Source of the DNA: Verrucomicrobia subdivision 3 bacterium UBA7542
GTDB taxonomy: Bacteria > Verrucomicrobiota > Verrucomicrobiia > Limisphaerales > UBA11358
Reading direction: 5' to 3'
Length of the DNA stretch: 6,019 nucleotides
NCBI GenBank assembly: GCA_002479245.1
Contig: DLMG01000358.1
Coordinates: 1-6,019, forward strand
The stretch's first letter is position 1. Each line of letters begins with the position of its first letter. The notes under the pieces are model-generated. The model did not search any database. It was not told where the DNA came from and saw only the letters and a list, made by a program, of their open reading frames with translations. Shown one piece after another: positions 5,460-6,019 of this stretch. The position numbers and the translations under genes are program-made.

Positions 5460-6019
5460 TCAGCCGGCCTGACGACGCCGGCCAAACTCCGCCTCGAGCG
5501 GGATTTGCAGTGCGACGATGAAACTCGGAATCGTTGCCAGCAGCACCCACACGAAGAAATGCGGATAACCGATATGTTCCTGCAACCAGCCGCTCCACAT
5601 GCCGGGCAGCATCATGCCCAGCGCCATGAAGCCCGTGCAAATCGCGTAGTGCGCCGTCTGATGTTCGCCGCGCGCGATGTAAATCATGTAAAGCATGAAG
5701 GCCGTGAAACCGAAGCCATAGCCGAATTGTTCGACGGCGACACCTGTGCCAATCGACCAAAAATTGTCCGGTTGCGCGTAAGCCAGCCAGATGAACACCG
5801 CATCCGGCAGATGAATCGCCAGCAGCATCGGCCACAGCCAGCATTTCAATCCATGGCGCGCCACAACAAAGCCGCCGAGCAATCCACCGAGCATCAACGC
5901 GATGACGCCAATCGTACCGTAAACCAGACCGACTTGTTCGTTCACCAATCCCAACCCGCCTTTTTCGCGCGGATCGAGCAAAAACAGTTGAACCATTTTA
6001 ACGAGTTGCGCCTCGCCCA
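5460..6019 (-). CDS. AmpG-like MFS transporter, C-terminal part (gene cut by window edge)
   Basis: The frame is open to the right edge, so only about 186 C-terminal residues are present. The visible part begins GEAQLVKMVQLFLLDPREKG; the ATG at 5996 is internal, not the start. There are about five to six membrane segments. A mid-protein motif-A-like stretch, GGLLGGFVVARHG, lies about 36-48 residues after that Met. The block VEQFGYGFGFTAFMLYMIY, then YAICTGFMALG and SGWLQEHIGYPHFF, resembles the C-terminal half of AmpG/PAT-family permeases, which import muropeptides such as GlcNAc-anhydroMurNAc peptides in Gram-negative bacteria. Close relatives with other or unknown substrates are common in Verrucomicrobiota and Bacteroidetes, so the substrate stays open. 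It ends with RRRQAG and a TGA, 58 nt before the sulfatase-like gene on the same strand, with which it may be co-transcribed. Confidence 0.82.
   Translation of the reverse strand, partial: GEAQLVKMVQLFLLDPREKGGLGLVNEQVGLVYGTIGVIALMLGGLLGGFVVARHGLKCWLWPMLLAIHLPDAVFIWLAYAQPDNFWSIGTGVAVEQFGYGFGFTAFMLYMIYIARGEHQTAHYAICTGFMALGMMLPGMWSGWLQEHIGYPHFFVWVLLATIPSFIVALQIPLEAEFGRRRQAG

Noticed and set aside
5402..5485. N-terminal extension of the sulfatase-like gene to the ATG at 5485
   Set aside because: It would place 28 residues ahead of a clear signal peptide and overlap the upstream transporter gene by 26 nt.
5455..5844. 129-codon minus-strand frame inside the AmpG-like gene
   Set aside because: It is a shifted-frame shadow with His/Arg/Leu-rich composition and no domain features.

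Overview
The window looks like chromosomal DNA from a member of the Verrucomicrobiota, probably near Pedosphaera/Limisphaerales. This is inferred from GC-rich coding with strong third-position GC, mostly weak or absent Shine-Dalgarno sequences, a secreted S1-type sulfatase-like protein, and the style of the MFS and LysM proteins. No 16S or marker gene confirms it. There are no tRNA or rRNA genes, CRISPR arrays, transposases or phage genes.

Layout. Positions 1-1485 are read on the + strand: the tail of an unidentified gene, a 130-aa all-helical protein of unknown function coupled to it by an ATGA overlap, and an undecaprenyl-diphosphatase (uppP/bacA) preceded by a perfect 14-bp palindrome. Positions 1530-3462 are read on the - strand: an MFS exporter-like permease and, 37 nt downstream, a secreted coiled-coil plus LysM protein. 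A gene-free divergent spacer (3463-3833) follows. It carries a perfect, loop-less 40-bp palindrome centred on CACGTG, a GC-rich 7-bp-stem hairpin and a 9-bp inverted repeat. A 58-aa single-span membrane protein (+) then meets, stop codon to stop codon, a sulfatase-like protein (-, 4007-5401). The last feature is the 3' part of an AmpG-like MFS transporter (-), 58 nt upstream of the sulfatase-like gene and running off the window edge.

How the genes may relate. Several point to the cell envelope: UppP recycles the lipid carrier of peptidoglycan synthesis, LysM binds peptidoglycan, and AmpG-like permeases import muropeptides. This is a loose theme, not a demonstrated pathway.

Two observations stand out. 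The sulfatase homologue keeps the fold signatures but has replaced most catalytic and metal-binding residues, so it is probably a pseudo-enzyme or has a changed chemistry. The 40-bp palindrome contains a 16-bp core close to the ParB-binding parS consensus, but it could equally be a dispersed repeat or an operator. The two long reading frames at 2140-3618 and 4007-5485 appear over-extended at their 5' ends, and internal starts at 3462 and 5401 are preferred.
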